Assembly (NCBI RefSeq): GCF_003203515.1
Contig: NZ_BGNG01000011.1
Coordinates: 1-64,000, forward strand
Reading direction: 5' to 3'
Source of the DNA: Glaciecola sp. KUL10
GTDB taxonomy: Bacteria; Pseudomonadota; Gammaproteobacteria; Enterobacterales; Alteromonadaceae
DNA: 64,000 nucleotides
The notes below the pieces were generated by a model, which was not told the DNA's origin, searched no databases, and saw nothing but the letters and a program-made list of their open reading frames with translations. Positions 47,364 to 57,440 of the stretch are shown piece by piece. How positions within the stretch are numbered: position 1 is the stretch's first letter; each line of letters begins with the position of its first letter. The position numbers and the translations under genes are program-made.

Positions 47364-47855
47364 TTAGGTAAGGCTTTGATAAAAAGAGACTTGCTTTCCT
47401 TTACCTTCGATTGGGTCATAATCAATCAACAAAATATCTGCCGTATCAAAGATTTTCGCGTTAAATCCAACGCATAACTTATCTGCCAATAAGCTCACTA
47501 GTGGCATATGACTAACAATCAGCATAAATTGCAAAGTAGGCTGTAATTGGCTATACGCATCAATGTAGTCTTGCACATCTTCTGCGTCTCCCATGGGGGT
47601 AATCATCGACTGAGTTTGAACATCTGCAATACTGACGCTTGTCTTGACCGCTTCGAGTGTTTGCAGTGTTCTTGTATATGGACTTACAAAAGCAGTGTCG
47701 AGAATTTCATTTTCTGCCGATAACTCTTTTAACTGTTTAAAAATCCACTTTGCTGCATGTTCGGCTTGAGTTGTACCAAAACTGGTTAACTGGCGACTTT
47801 TGTCACCGTCTCTATATGGTTCTGCCTCGCCATGCCGCATGATGAATATATACAT
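47364..47855 (-). CDS. sixA: Phosphohistidine phosphatase SixA
   Basis: 163 residues. The histidine phosphatase motif is MRHGEAEP at the N-terminus; the second His is in IVSHMPLVSLLAD. SixA removes phosphate from histidine phosphotransfer proteins such as ArcB. Its place near fadJ/fadI fits the usual sixA context. Confidence 0.9.
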   Translation of the reverse strand: MYIFIMRHGEAEPYRDGDKSRQLTSFGTTQAEHAAKWIFKQLKELSAENEILDTAFVSPYTRTLQTLEAVKTSVSIADVQTQSMITPMGDAEDVQDYIDAYSQLQPTLQFMLIVSHMPLVSLLADKLCVGFNAKIFDTADILLIDYDPIEGKGKQVSFYQSLT

Positions 47856-48004
47856 TTTGTCTTGGGTCTTTTAGTTAACAAATAAAAAGCAGAGCGAAGC
47901 TACCATTTGCTTGGTCAAACTCACACTGCACAACAGATATCAGTACTGCGTAAAGTGGTGCTTTATCTTTACAATAAAAAGCGCTTAAGACACAGAGGTT
48001 ACGC

Positions 48005-50737
48005 TTGATAATATCGCGCCGACAATCAGCTACCTATACAGATATTACCTGTTCCAACAATTTGCAAGTGTGCTTGATTAATAGTGACACTGCCAATAAA
48101 GCTGCTTTATCAATGTCTATTCAAGCAGGTCATTTTAATGATCCTGAAAACTGCCCTGGTCTCGCCCATTTATTTGAGCACATGATGTTTGCTTCAAGCG
48201 AAAACCATGCCAAAGGTAATGATTTACATGAGCTTTTGAGCAAAAACAGAGGCTATATAAATGCTTGGACCAGTTCTGAGCTAACAAACTTTCATTTTGA
48301 TTGCGCGCCATCAGTATTTTTAAATGCACTTGAACAGCTTATCGACATGATTCTCAATCCCATGTATAGCGAATTGGGTGTTGAACGAGAGATTTCTGCG
48401 ATCGATGCTGAGTTTAAAATGCGACTCAACGACGATGTTCGCCGCTTATATGACGTGCACAAACACACCGTTAACCCCAAGCATCCTTTTTATCGTTTTA
48501 GCGTCGGTAGTCAAGAAGCATTTTCTGAATATTCTTTATCAGGTTTAGTCACACTTTTAAATCAGTATCATCAACAGCACGTGTTTGGACAGAATATTAA
48601 GGTGAGTGTGGTGCTACCTGCTCGCCTAAGTGATAGCGAAAGAAGCAAACATGAAAAGCAAATAATTACGCTGCTCGAGTCATTTCCAACGCATCAACAA
48701 AGTAGCTTAGCGATACTCGAAAATCGCGCTGCAGATATCAAATTGTACGAGCAAGATCAGTTACAAAAAATAATTAGAGTCAAGCCGTATAAATCAACAC
48801 GCAACGCAATTATTACCTTTTGTTTGCCTAATATTGATGACCTTCAGCACTACAAGCCATTACTTGTCTTAGCTCATATCCTTGAAGACAGCGCCAAAAA
48901 AGGTTTAAAACAATATTTAAAACAACGAAATTGGTGTGAAGATTTATCTGCGGGTGGTGCGCTTAGCGGATCTAATTACCAAGAGTTTTCAATAAACCTA
49001 AGATTGACTGTTGAGGGAGATAAAAACCTAAATGCTATCCTTGCCGCGGTGTTTGTGTTTATTGAGCAATGTGAAACTGAACTTATTCAAACATGGCAAA
49101 TAGAGGAAAAAGCACAGCAATTGGGCATGCAAAGCGTGTTATCTGATCCTCCTGCTCCTATCGACGAGGCGACTGCGATTGCTTCAAGGCTTCACAAAGA
49201 GCCACTCAATGAGTTGTTAAAAAGTGATACTCGTTTAGATATAAATGGCAATAGTGAACCACAAGCGCTTTCGGCTATTAAAAACGTACTTGCTTGCATG
49301 CATCCGCAAACTGTTCGGGTTTATCACATCTCTTGCGATGTTCAGACTGATCGCCACTCTCCCTACTATCATGTACCTTATTCAATCGATCCACTCGATA
49401 TTGAAGCCTTTGCGAAAAATGTCGGCGAACAAATTAAGCGTTTTGAGCTTTCACCTCCCAACCGATATATGCCTGATTTATACAAAACGCCTGATTATCC
49501 TCAAATCAGAGAGATTTCACGACTAGTGAAAGGTGAGTCGTCATGTTGGTTGGCTTACAACAATGAATATGGTCACTATAAGTCCGATATTTACCTATCA
49601 ATTGAACACCCTGGTATGGTTGGTAGCCCAGAAGCGCTCACTGTTAAAAAGCTATGGCTCTCGATGGTCAATGAGTACTTAGAAACTGAATTTGGGCACG
49701 CAGACTTTGCAGGTTTGCATTATAAACTCTATGGACATCAGGCGGGCCTCAGTCTACATGTCAGTGGTTTTGCGGATAAACAAAGAGTCTTTGCTCAAGC
49801 TGTAATACTAGCAATTATCAATTTTAAATTTGAGCAAACTGACTTAGAAAAAGCCGTCAAAAAAATGCAAAGTAGCTTAGAAAACGCCTTGCTAAATAAG
49901 CCCGTTAATCGCTTGTTTTTTGAATTAAACTGTCGTCTTCAACCCAATACTTATGCTCATAGCGAGGTTTTGAGCATTCTTCCATGTATCACCGCAAAAA
50001 AAGTTGAAGAGCGCACCAAGCAATACTGGCAATATCCGTTTATGGAAACCTTAATTGCTGGCTGTGTAAGTGAGCAACAAACCCTCAGTTTTCATTCATC
50101 AATATTAGAGCTAGTTTGCACAGGCAAGAGGCTTGATAAGCGTTTTACTAGGAATAAAAGAAATGTTAACTTGCTTGATAAGCCTAATTCAGAGTTAAAT
50201 ATCTGCACTACAGGAAGTGAACACGCCTGCATCTGCTATTTTCAAGCACCTGAAGCATCTACTGAGCAAACTGTTTTGGTGATCATGCTAGAAAAGCTAT
50301 TGTCTGCACTATTGTTTGATGGTCTGCGAAATAAGAGAAAACTTGGATATATGGTTGGATGTGGGTTTATGCCAATCAACGGCCACCCAGGCCTTTCTAT
50401 CTATGTGCAATCGCCGAAAACCGATGCCCGACAGCTACAAGCGGCTATTTTAGAAGAGTTATCTGAAATCATTGATAATACAAACCTGAGTAAACGCCGT
50501 GTGAACGACCTAATTAAAACCCTACAAGATCAGTTTTCTGTCACTCACACCAACCAAAGCCAGTTTGCTCAAAAGCAATGGCTGAGCTTAGACAGTGATG
50601 CACCAGAAAAAGAAGACGAAAGAATAAAAAAAGGCTTAGCCGAGCTAAACCTTAATAAAGTAAATGTTGCGCTAGATAACCTCAATCATCAAAAGAGTTA
50701 TCGACTACTAACGCTGTTGGCGTTTCCAGAACAATAA
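48005..50737 (+). CDS. M16 metallopeptidase, insulinase/pitrilysin type
   Basis: 910 residues from a TTG start with GAGG upstream. Zinc site H55-x-x-E58-H59 (HLFEH), with E136 exactly 77 residues on, matching the HxxEH-x76-E rule. No signal peptide is clear, so location is uncertain. The enzyme should cut small unfolded peptides. The C-terminal half lacks the motif, as usual for the non-catalytic lobe. Confidence 0.93.
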   Translation: MIISRRQSATYTDITCSNNLQVCLINSDTANKAALSMSIQAGHFNDPENCPGLAHLFEHMMFASSENHAKGNDLHELLSKNRGYINAWTSSELTNFHFDCAPSVFLNALEQLIDMILNPMYSELGVEREISAIDAEFKMRLNDDVRRLYDVHKHTVNPKHPFYRFSVGSQEAFSEYSLSGLVTLLNQYHQQHVFGQNIKVSVVLPARLSDSERSKHEKQIITLLESFPTHQQSSLAILENRAADIKLYEQDQLQKIIRVKPYKSTRNAIITFCLPNIDDLQHYKPLLVLAHILEDSAKKGLKQYLKQRNWCEDLSAGGALSGSNYQEFSINLRLTVEGDKNLNAILAAVFVFIEQCETELIQTWQIEEKAQQLGMQSVLSDPPAPIDEATAIASRLHKEPLNELLKSDTRLDINGNSEPQALSAIKNVLACMHPQTVRVYHISCDVQTDRHSPYYHVPYSIDPLDIEAFAKNVGEQIKRFELSPPNRYMPDLYKTPDYPQIREISRLVKGESSCWLAYNNEYGHYKSDIYLSIEHPGMVGSPEALTVKKLWLSMVNEYLETEFGHADFAGLHYKLYGHQAGLSLHVSGFADKQRVFAQAVILAIINFKFEQTDLEKAVKKMQSSLENALLNKPVNRLFFELNCRLQPNTYAHSEVLSILPCITAKKVEERTKQYWQYPFMETLIAGCVSEQQTLSFHSSILELVCTGKRLDKRFTRNKRNVNLLDKPNSELNICTTGSEHACICYFQAPEASTEQTVLVIMLEKLLSALLFDGLRNKRKLGYMVGCGFMPINGHPGLSIYVQSPKTDARQLQAAILEELSEIIDNTNLSKRRVNDLIKTLQDQFSVTHTNQSQFAQKQWLSLDSDAPEKEDERIKKGLAELNLNKVNVALDNLNHQKSYRLLTLLAFPEQ

Positions 50738-50741
50738 CGCT

Positions 50742-50948
50742 TTAAACTCGCCAATAGACGTTTTCGAAGCCTATCGCTCTGCGCACACTCATTGTTTTAG
50801 AGATGTTAAACATGGGTAAAGCCATCGGCCCTAGTATTATACCCACTGCCAACCACGCCTTTTGATTCATTGCGTATTTAAAGGCTTGCACATAGTAATA
50901 AGCTGCAAACAAAGCAAAGATTATTACCGCTACACTGAAGATAACCAT
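50742..50948 (-). CDS. Small membrane protein, function unknown
   Basis: 68 residues with two membrane helices (VAVIIFALFAAYYYVQAF and WLAVGIILGPMALPMF). It converges on the M16 gene with a 4-bp gap. A conserved-looking PMALPMFN segment is noted. No family recognised. Confidence 0.65.
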   Translation of the reverse strand: MVIFSVAVIIFALFAAYYYVQAFKYAMNQKAWLAVGIILGPMALPMFNISKTMSVRRAIGFENVYWRV

Positions 50949-51082
50949 AATAAGCCCTATATATACACATTTTAGTTTAAACCCACTTATTGGCGGGCTT
51001 CACAAGCACGTCAGCGCTCGATGAAGTGTCAGTATAGTATCAAATTCGGACATAAATGGTGTGAATATTGAGCATTAGGTAT

Positions 51083-51105
51083 AAAAAAGCCGACCAAAGT
51101 CGGCT
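51083..51105 (-). terminator. Terminator of the fadI-fadJ operon
   Basis: AGCCGAC and GTCGGCT around CAAA, followed on the minus strand by six T. It lies 25 bp after the fadJ stop. Confidence 0.92.
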
Positions 51106-51129
51106 AATTTACATTTTTGAAACAAAAGT

Positions 51130-53238
51130 TTAATAAAACGTTTTATTTTCTGCCTTCATATCTAACAATATTTGTGCAGGTTCGTACTTGTCAGAGTATG
51201 TCGATGCATAATGCTCTAAACGCTGAACAAGGTGATCAAGCCCTAGCGTATCCATATATCTAAATGGACCACCCAAGAACGGCGGAAAGCCAATGCCAAA
51301 GATAGCGCCGATGTCGCCGTCACGAGGATTGCGAATAACACCTTCTTCAAGACACATAGCCGCTTCGTTCAACATCATTAATAAACATCTTTCTACGATA
51401 GTATCTTTTGAAAGCTTCTCATTTGGCTCAACGCCCAACAGTTTATAAACTGACTCGTCGATTTTCTTGCCTGCATCTTTACCAGAGTAATCATAAAAGC
51501 CAGATTTGTTTTTCTTACCCTTGCGATCGTTCTCTAATAACTTATCAAATGCATCTGGTGAGTTAAAACGCTCACCAAATTGGCCTTTCAAGATTGGGAT
51601 GATTTTAGTCCCGACATCGATACCGACTTCATCAAGCAGTTTAAATGGACCAACCGGGAAACCGAACTTAACAATGGCTTTGTCTATTGATTTCAACGAC
51701 TGACCGTCTACTGCAATAAAGCCAGCTTCACTCATGTAGGGGGCTAAGATTCTATTCACGTAGAAACCCGCGCCGTCTTTGACAACGATTGGGGTTTTAC
51801 CTTGTTTCTTTGCAAACTCAACAGTCGTTGAAATTGTTTCTTGTGATGTACCCTCATGAGGAATTACTTCTGCAAGCGGCATTTTGTCTACAGGCGAAAA
51901 GTAGTGTAAACCGACTACGTTTTCGGGACGAGTTGCGTTAGCGGCAATTTCGCCGATCGGAATCGACGATGTATTAGATGCAAAAATCGTTGAGTCTTTG
52001 CACTGTTCTTCAATGTCCGCGACCATTTTTTGCTTCAAACCTAGATCTTCAAACACGGCTTCGATCACCATATCGATGTCTTTGTAGCCGCTGTAATCCA
52101 AACACCCCGTTAAATTAGCCATCTGTTTTTGCATTTGCGAATGAAGCATATGACGCTTTTTAACTTTCTTGTTCAAGATGTCGTAGCTGTATTTAAGCGC
52201 ACCAGCAATGCCTTCTGGGACAATGTCTTTGATACGAGCTGGCACTTTGGCTTTTGTTGCTGTAACAAACGCAATGCCACCGCCCATCAAGCCACCGCCT
52301 AATACGCCTACTTTGTTTACTTTCGCTGGGTCGACACCTTCAACACCTGATTCTTTTTTCATATCAGTGGTTGCAAAGAAAATTCCGCGCAATTGCTTTG
52401 ACTCTGGTGTCATGCAAAGCTCGCCAAACTTGCGTGCTTCAGTTGCATAACCTTTTGCTGAATTATCTAGGCCCGCTTCAATACAATCGATGATCGCCAT
52501 CGGTGCAGGATAGTTGCCTTGAGTCTTCGCGAGTGTCGCTTCGCGTGCTTTTTTGAATAAGAAGTTACGACCAAAGCCCGTATTTTCAAGTACTTTAGCA
52601 GTCATGTCTTTCTTGGCTTCGCGCTTTTTAGGTGACTTAAGCGCTAACTTGGTTGCCACTTCAACCAATACTGACTCAGGCACTACATCATCGACGATGC
52701 CATACTTCTTGGCTTGTTTTGCGCGTGCTGGACTGCCCGTCAGCATCATTTTCATCGCTGTTTGCACGCCAATGAGTTTTGGTAGACGCTGCGTACCACC
52801 CGAACCTGGTAACAAGCCAAGTTGAACTTCTGGCAGGCCGAGTTGAGTCTTAGTGCTGTCTGAGCACACTCGGTAATGACAGGCTAGTGCTAGCTCTAGA
52901 CCACCACCTAAGGCTGGACCATGGATCGCAGCGACAAAGGTCTTGCGAGACGCCTCGATGCGATCGAATACTTCTTGGCCCTGTTTTGATAAAGTTTCGG
53001 CATCGGCTGCGCTTTCGCACGCTTCAAGCATGGTGATGTCAGCGCCGGCGACAAATGAGTCTTTCTTGCCACTGACAAGCACAACACCTTTGATGTCATT
53101 GTCACTTTCAATGTCTTTTAGTAACGCATCGATTTCAGCACCAAAATCACCTTTTAAAGTGTTCATGGTTTCGCCAGGCACATCCATGGTTAATACAGCA
53201 ACGCCGTTGTCATTTTTTTGTAAAGTAAATGCGCTCAT
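51130..53238 (-). CDS. fadJ: FadJ-type multifunctional fatty acid oxidation protein (alpha subunit)
   Basis: 702 residues from the ATG at 53238, which overlaps the fadI stop as TAATG; the frame runs upstream to 53286 inside fadI. An enoyl-CoA hydratase domain (1-190; GPALGGGLELALACHYRVC) is fused to an NAD-binding hydroxyacyl-CoA dehydrogenase domain (GVLGGGLMGGGIAFV, NTSSIPIGEIA) and two C-terminal helical domains. It performs hydration and dehydrogenation of fatty acyl-CoA with FadI. The FadI-FadJ pairing rather than FadB-FadA order supports the name. Confidence 0.95.
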   Translation of the reverse strand: MSAFTLQKNDNGVAVLTMDVPGETMNTLKGDFGAEIDALLKDIESDNDIKGVVLVSGKKDSFVAGADITMLEACESAADAETLSKQGQEVFDRIEASRKTFVAAIHGPALGGGLELALACHYRVCSDSTKTQLGLPEVQLGLLPGSGGTQRLPKLIGVQTAMKMMLTGSPARAKQAKKYGIVDDVVPESVLVEVATKLALKSPKKREAKKDMTAKVLENTGFGRNFLFKKAREATLAKTQGNYPAPMAIIDCIEAGLDNSAKGYATEARKFGELCMTPESKQLRGIFFATTDMKKESGVEGVDPAKVNKVGVLGGGLMGGGIAFVTATKAKVPARIKDIVPEGIAGALKYSYDILNKKVKKRHMLHSQMQKQMANLTGCLDYSGYKDIDMVIEAVFEDLGLKQKMVADIEEQCKDSTIFASNTSSIPIGEIAANATRPENVVGLHYFSPVDKMPLAEVIPHEGTSQETISTTVEFAKKQGKTPIVVKDGAGFYVNRILAPYMSEAGFIAVDGQSLKSIDKAIVKFGFPVGPFKLLDEVGIDVGTKIIPILKGQFGERFNSPDAFDKLLENDRKGKKNKSGFYDYSGKDAGKKIDESVYKLLGVEPNEKLSKDTIVERCLLMMLNEAAMCLEEGVIRNPRDGDIGAIFGIGFPPFLGGPFRYMDTLGLDHLVQRLEHYASTYSDKYEPAQILLDMKAENKTFY

Positions 53239-54548
53239 TATTCTGTCTCCACGATCATTGCTGCACCTAAGCCACCTGCCGCACATGCTGTTAACAAGCC
53301 CGTGCCGCCGCCTCTTCTATTTAATTCGTTAAGCATTTGCGTGATCATACGCGTGCCGGTTGCTGCAAATGGGTGTCCATATGCCAATGAGCTTCCCATT
53401 ACATTGAACTTATCCATATCGATTTCGCCAGTCGCTTTATCACGGCCTAGCTTTTCTTTTGCAAACTTATCACTTGCAAACATTTTGACATTCGCAAGCG
53501 TTTGCGCTGCAAAGGCTTCATGCATCTCGATAAGTGTAATGTCATTTAAGGTCATACCTGCTCTATCGAGCGCAATAGGTGACGCGTAAGATGGTCCCAT
53601 TAGCATATCTTCCCAAACGTCGATAGCCGAGAAAGCATAGCTCTTGATATATCCAATTGGCTGATAACCCAAAGCTTTTGCGCGGCTTTCAGTCATCATT
53701 AAAATAGCAGAGGCTCCGTCGGTTAGCGGCGTAGCGTTGGCAGCTGTTACCGAGCCGTGCTTTTTATCAAATACAGGGCGCAGTTTTGCGTAACCTTCAA
53801 CTTTTGAATCGAAACGCACATTATTGTCACGACTAAACGGCGCTTTATAAGGTTCTGGGTAGGCAGTCATGACTTCGCCGTCAAGATTACCCGCTTCCCA
53901 GTTTTGAGCAGCGAGGCTGTGCGAGCGATGCGCAAGTTCATCTTGAGCTTGGCGAGTAATGCCATGGGTTTTTGCCATTTGTTCAGCGGTCTGCCCCATC
54001 GACAAACCTGTTGAGTATTCGGCAACTGCTGGCGGTACTGGCAATAAGTCTTTCATGCTTAGTTTTTTAAGCACATTGAGCTTTTGCCCCATCGTTTTTG
54101 TTTTTTGTAGGTCGACTAGCGCTCTTGCAAGGCGTTTTGAAACGCCGATTGGCGACACCGACGTGGAATCTGCACCACCGGCTATACCGACTTCGATATT
54201 TCCAACGAGCATTGACTCTGCAATATTTGCAGCAGACTGGAAGCTTGTTGCACAAGCTCTTGATACACTGTAAGCGTCAGTATGAACGCCCATGCCAGTT
54301 CCAAGTACAATTTCGCGAGCAATATTGGGGGCTTCAGGCATCTGCACGACTTGACCGTAAACAAGTTGCTCTACAATTGCAGGGTCAACATCGTGTTTCA
54401 GTAACAATTCGTTCACTACCATTTTGCCTAAATCAACGGCAGGAACACCATGAAAGTTAGTTGCCATTTTCGCGAAAGGTGTACGTAAACCCGCCACAAC
54501 CGCAATGCGGTCACCACTTTGGGTTTTTAAATTCTGAGTTTTAGCCAT
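53238..54548 (-). CDS. fadI: 3-ketoacyl-CoA thiolase FadI
   Basis: 436 residues. Active-site Cys in [16 protein letters not shown], His in [11 protein letters not shown] and a C-terminal Cys in [15 protein letters not shown]. It cleaves 3-ketoacyl-CoA in the last step of beta-oxidation. First gene of fadI-fadJ. A FadR-like operator sits 25 bp upstream. Confidence 0.95.
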   Translation of the reverse strand: MAKTQNLKTQSGDRIAVVAGLRTPFAKMATNFHGVPAVDLGKMVVNELLLKHDVDPAIVEQLVYGQVVQMPEAPNIAREIVLGTGMGVHTDAYSVSRACATSFQSAANIAESMLVGNIEVGIAGGADSTSVSPIGVSKRLARALVDLQKTKTMGQKLNVLKKLSMKDLLPVPPAVAEYSTGLSMGQTAEQMAKTHGITRQAQDELAHRSHSLAAQNWEAGNLDGEVMTAYPEPYKAPFSRDNNVRFDSKVEGYAKLRPVFDKKHGSVTAANATPLTDGASAILMMTESRAKALGYQPIGYIKSYAFSAIDVWEDMLMGPSYASPIALDRAGMTLNDITLIEMHEAFAAQTLANVKMFASDKFAKEKLGRDKATGEIDMDKFNVMGSSLAYGHPFAATGTRMITQMLNELNRRGGGTGLLTACAAGGLGAAMIVETE

Positions 54549-54572
54549 TGTTATTCCTTGGAATTATCGATC

Positions 54573-54588
54573 ATCTGGTCAGACCTCT
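54573..54588 (-). promoter_or_regulatory. FadR-like operator upstream of fadI
   Basis: ATCTGGTCAGACCTCT contains CTGGTCnGAC, the core of the FadR site known from Escherichia coli and relatives. It lies 25 bp before the fadI start. The rest of the 355-bp gap to moxR is AT-rich without other sites I can assign. Confidence 0.6.
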
Positions 54589-54903
54589 AGCCAGTTATTG
54601 TGTCAAAACCCACGCACGATTTCAAACACATTCGTAAATTACTGATTTAAAAATAAAATTACTGTCAATTTATACTCATTGCGAACCAATTACTTTTTAT
54701 TTAGTCAGATGTTGTAATTCGAAATAACATCCACATATAAAAGTAGCTTAGATACGTTGCTTTAACAGTAGCAGACTACTAGAAGTGTACAAAAATACAT
54801 CACTTATTTGTGCTAGCGCTTATTTCCCCTAAAGAAATATCACGCTTAAAGATAAACGCACGACCATATAAACATGTGAATAAAAACCAACTAAGGTAGA
54901 TAG

Positions 54904-55860
54904 ATGGCAGTTACTCAATTTAAACAACTTCAGGCGCACCTTGACTCTCAAGTAATCGGGCAAGCCACGCTCACGCAAAGTATTCTTATTGCACTATTGG
55001 CAGACGGTCACTTACTCGTTGAAGGACCACCAGGGCTTGCAAAGACACGTGCGGTTAATGCCTTATCAGACGGCATAGAGGCTGACTTTCATCGCGTTCA
55101 ATTTACCCCAGACTTGTTGCCCGCAGATTTAACTGGTACAGATATCTATCGACCGGAAACTGGCCAATTTATTTTCCAAAAGGGCCCTTTATTTCACAAC
55201 CTAGTCTTGGCAGATGAAATCAACCGTGCCCCTGCTAAAGTGCAGTCGGCTTTGTTAGAGGCAATGGCAGAACGCCAAATAACAGTAGGCAACACTACTT
55301 ATCCACTTCCAGAATTGTTTTTAGTAATGGCAACGCAAAACCCGCTTGAACAAGAAGGTACTTACCCTCTACCTGAAGCGCAACTCGACCGTTTTTTAAT
55401 GCATGTCGAAATAGACTATCCCGGCGCTGACACCGAATTAGAAATTTTGCGCCTCACGAGAGGCGAAGCAATTAAAACTCCGAGTAAAATTGTTGACAAG
55501 CTCAGTCAATTAGATATCAACAAAGCGCGTCTTGATATTATGAATATGCATGTGTCAGAAAGCTTAGAGACTTACATAGTACAATTGATCATGGCGACTC
55601 GAAAACCTGCTGGTTACAGCGATTCATTGGCTCAATGGATTGAAATAGGCGCAAGCCCGCGTGCCACTATTGCGCTCGAACGTTGCGCGCGGGCACATGC
55701 ATGGTTAGCCGGTCGTGACTTTGTCGCACCTGACGATGTGCAAGCGGTCGTTCACAATGTGCTTAGGCACCGAATCATTTTGAGCTATCAAGCTCAGGCT
55801 GAGGGCGTAAATGCCAATAAGGTGTTAGATGAAATCTTAGCCCTCGTGCCAACTGCATAG
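54904..55860 (+). CDS. MoxR-family AAA+ ATPase
   Basis: 318 residues. Walker A EGPPGLAKTR, Walker B LVLADEINRAPAKVQSALLEAMAERQI and sensor 1 ATQNPLEQEGTYPLPEAQLDRFL. MoxR proteins act as chaperones for partner proteins with VWA domains. It is the first of a six-gene operon and has a clear ribosome site (AAGG). Confidence 0.95.
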   Translation: MAVTQFKQLQAHLDSQVIGQATLTQSILIALLADGHLLVEGPPGLAKTRAVNALSDGIEADFHRVQFTPDLLPADLTGTDIYRPETGQFIFQKGPLFHNLVLADEINRAPAKVQSALLEAMAERQITVGNTTYPLPELFLVMATQNPLEQEGTYPLPEAQLDRFLMHVEIDYPGADTELEILRLTRGEAIKTPSKIVDKLSQLDINKARLDIMNMHVSESLETYIVQLIMATRKPAGYSDSLAQWIEIGASPRATIALERCARAHAWLAGRDFVAPDDVQAVVHNVLRHRIILSYQAQAEGVNANKVLDEILALVPTA

Positions 55861-55893
55861 AAAGCATCTTTGATTAAGAGGTAAAACGCTACC

Positions 55894-56889
55894 ATGCAGA
55901 TGGCCAATCAGATACAACAATGGTTAGACAAGTACCAAACTAATGGTGTGCTAGTCGACTTGCCTGAATTAATTGCCTATCGAAACTTTGCCAACCGCCT
56001 AAATTTATCACCTAGTCGAGATATCGCGGGCGCTTTGTCGGGGTCTGAGCGTTCAAAAATAAAGGGCCGCGGTATGGAGTTTGATGAAGCTCGGCACTAT
56101 CAGCCGGGTGACGACATCCGCGCGATTGACTGGCGCGTGACGGCAAGAACGGGAAAGACTCATACAAAAGTGTATCGCGAAGAACGCGAACGTCCCGTGT
56201 TTGTCATGTTGGATTTTATGCGCTCAATGCACTTTGGAACCGAGTATTTATGCAAATCAGTACAAGCGAGTCACCTTGCATCTTTCATTATTTGGAATGC
56301 AGTTAAACGAGGCGATAAAATTGGTGGCTTATTTTTCAGTGAACTTGCGGATAAAGAATACAAACCTAAAGCGCAAGCCAAATCAGCCCTTGCACTTTTA
56401 CAAGGCTTATTAGAAGCACAAAACACTGCACACGAGCATGTATTTAAAGATAAATCGAAGCAGTTAAATCAAATTGATACTCAAGAAATTTATTTAAAAA
56501 ATATTCAACGCTTAAGGTATTTGGCTAAACCCGGTTCACTGGTTTATTTAATTGGTGACTTTAATGCGCTTTCAGAGCCCGCTTTAAATGTGATTGGTTC
56601 GATAAGTCGTCATTGTGAAATTAAAGCTATCGTTGTGTCCGACCCGATGGAATTGTCATTACCCAATACAGGCGTGAAACAAAGCCTGAGTATTACCGAT
56701 GGGTTTGCACGTCAACAACTTCAGTTGGGTGAAAGCAAAACCTTTGAAGACTATAAAATTCAACAACAAGCGCATTTTTCTCAAATCAAAGCGCAATTTT
56801 CACGCTATAAAATCCCAACGCGTTCAATCACAGCAAGCCAACCTATCGAAGAACAGATCAATCAATTTGATTTGGGGGTGTTATTGTGA
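55894..56889 (+). CDS. DUF58 protein of the MoxR/Bat cluster
   Basis: 331 residues. The DUF58 core is GMEFDEARHYQPGDDIRAIDWRVTARTGKTHTKVYREERERPV, followed by a VWA-like region with MLDFMRSM. No membrane helix is clear. DUF58 genes typically follow moxR, but the biochemical role is unknown. Stop overlaps the next start. Confidence 0.9.
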   Translation: MQMANQIQQWLDKYQTNGVLVDLPELIAYRNFANRLNLSPSRDIAGALSGSERSKIKGRGMEFDEARHYQPGDDIRAIDWRVTARTGKTHTKVYREERERPVFVMLDFMRSMHFGTEYLCKSVQASHLASFIIWNAVKRGDKIGGLFFSELADKEYKPKAQAKSALALLQGLLEAQNTAHEHVFKDKSKQLNQIDTQEIYLKNIQRLRYLAKPGSLVYLIGDFNALSEPALNVIGSISRHCEIKAIVVSDPMELSLPNTGVKQSLSITDGFARQQLQLGESKTFEDYKIQQQAHFSQIKAQFSRYKIPTRSITASQPIEEQINQFDLGVLL

Positions 56890-57440
56890 TGCAAAATCAA
56901 CTACAAGCGCCACCTCAGCAGGCTAATCCGCTTGATCAGCTAGCGGGCGTTACCCTAGGAGAACCTATTTCATGGTGGCCACTGGCATGGGGATGGTGGG
57001 TGCTGATCGCCCTTAGCTTAATTGCAATTGGATTTGGCATTCGGGCATACTTAAGACATCGAAAACGTACCTTAAGCATGCGCCAAGCATTGCAAAACTT
57101 AGCGGGTTTAGACCAGCATGCTGACAACTTCATGCAAGAAGCTCACGCAATTTTAAAAGGCTGTGTAATAGCCTATTGGCCCAAGCATCAAGTTGCTAGT
57201 TTAAACAATCAAAAATGGGCGCACTTTTTACATGATTCTCTGATAGCAAAGGGTAAACAAAGTGATGAACAAGCCTCTTCTCTATCTCAAACTATCGCAT
57301 CTTATGAATTGTCCCTATATGCGAATGCTGAGCAGGCTCAAAAACCAAATCCCGAAGACGTCGTAAGCCATATTTCACAGTGGATTAAATCAGCAACGCC
57401 CCCCAAACAAAGCGTAGTGAAGGAGGCAAGACATGTTTGA
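56889..57440 (+). CDS. DUF4381 membrane protein
   Basis: 183 residues from the ATG at 56889, which overlaps the DUF58 stop; a GTG at 56886 is the alternative. One membrane helix (WWVLIALSLIAIGFGIRAYL) and a cytoplasmic-type region with WPKHQVASLNNQKWAHFL. It is found in the same place in Bat operons of gammaproteobacteria. Function unknown. Confidence 0.85.
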   Translation: MQNQLQAPPQQANPLDQLAGVTLGEPISWWPLAWGWWVLIALSLIAIGFGIRAYLRHRKRTLSMRQALQNLAGLDQHADNFMQEAHAILKGCVIAYWPKHQVASLNNQKWAHFLHDSLIAKGKQSDEQASSLSQTIASYELSLYANAEQAQKPNPEDVVSHISQWIKSATPPKQSVVKEARHV

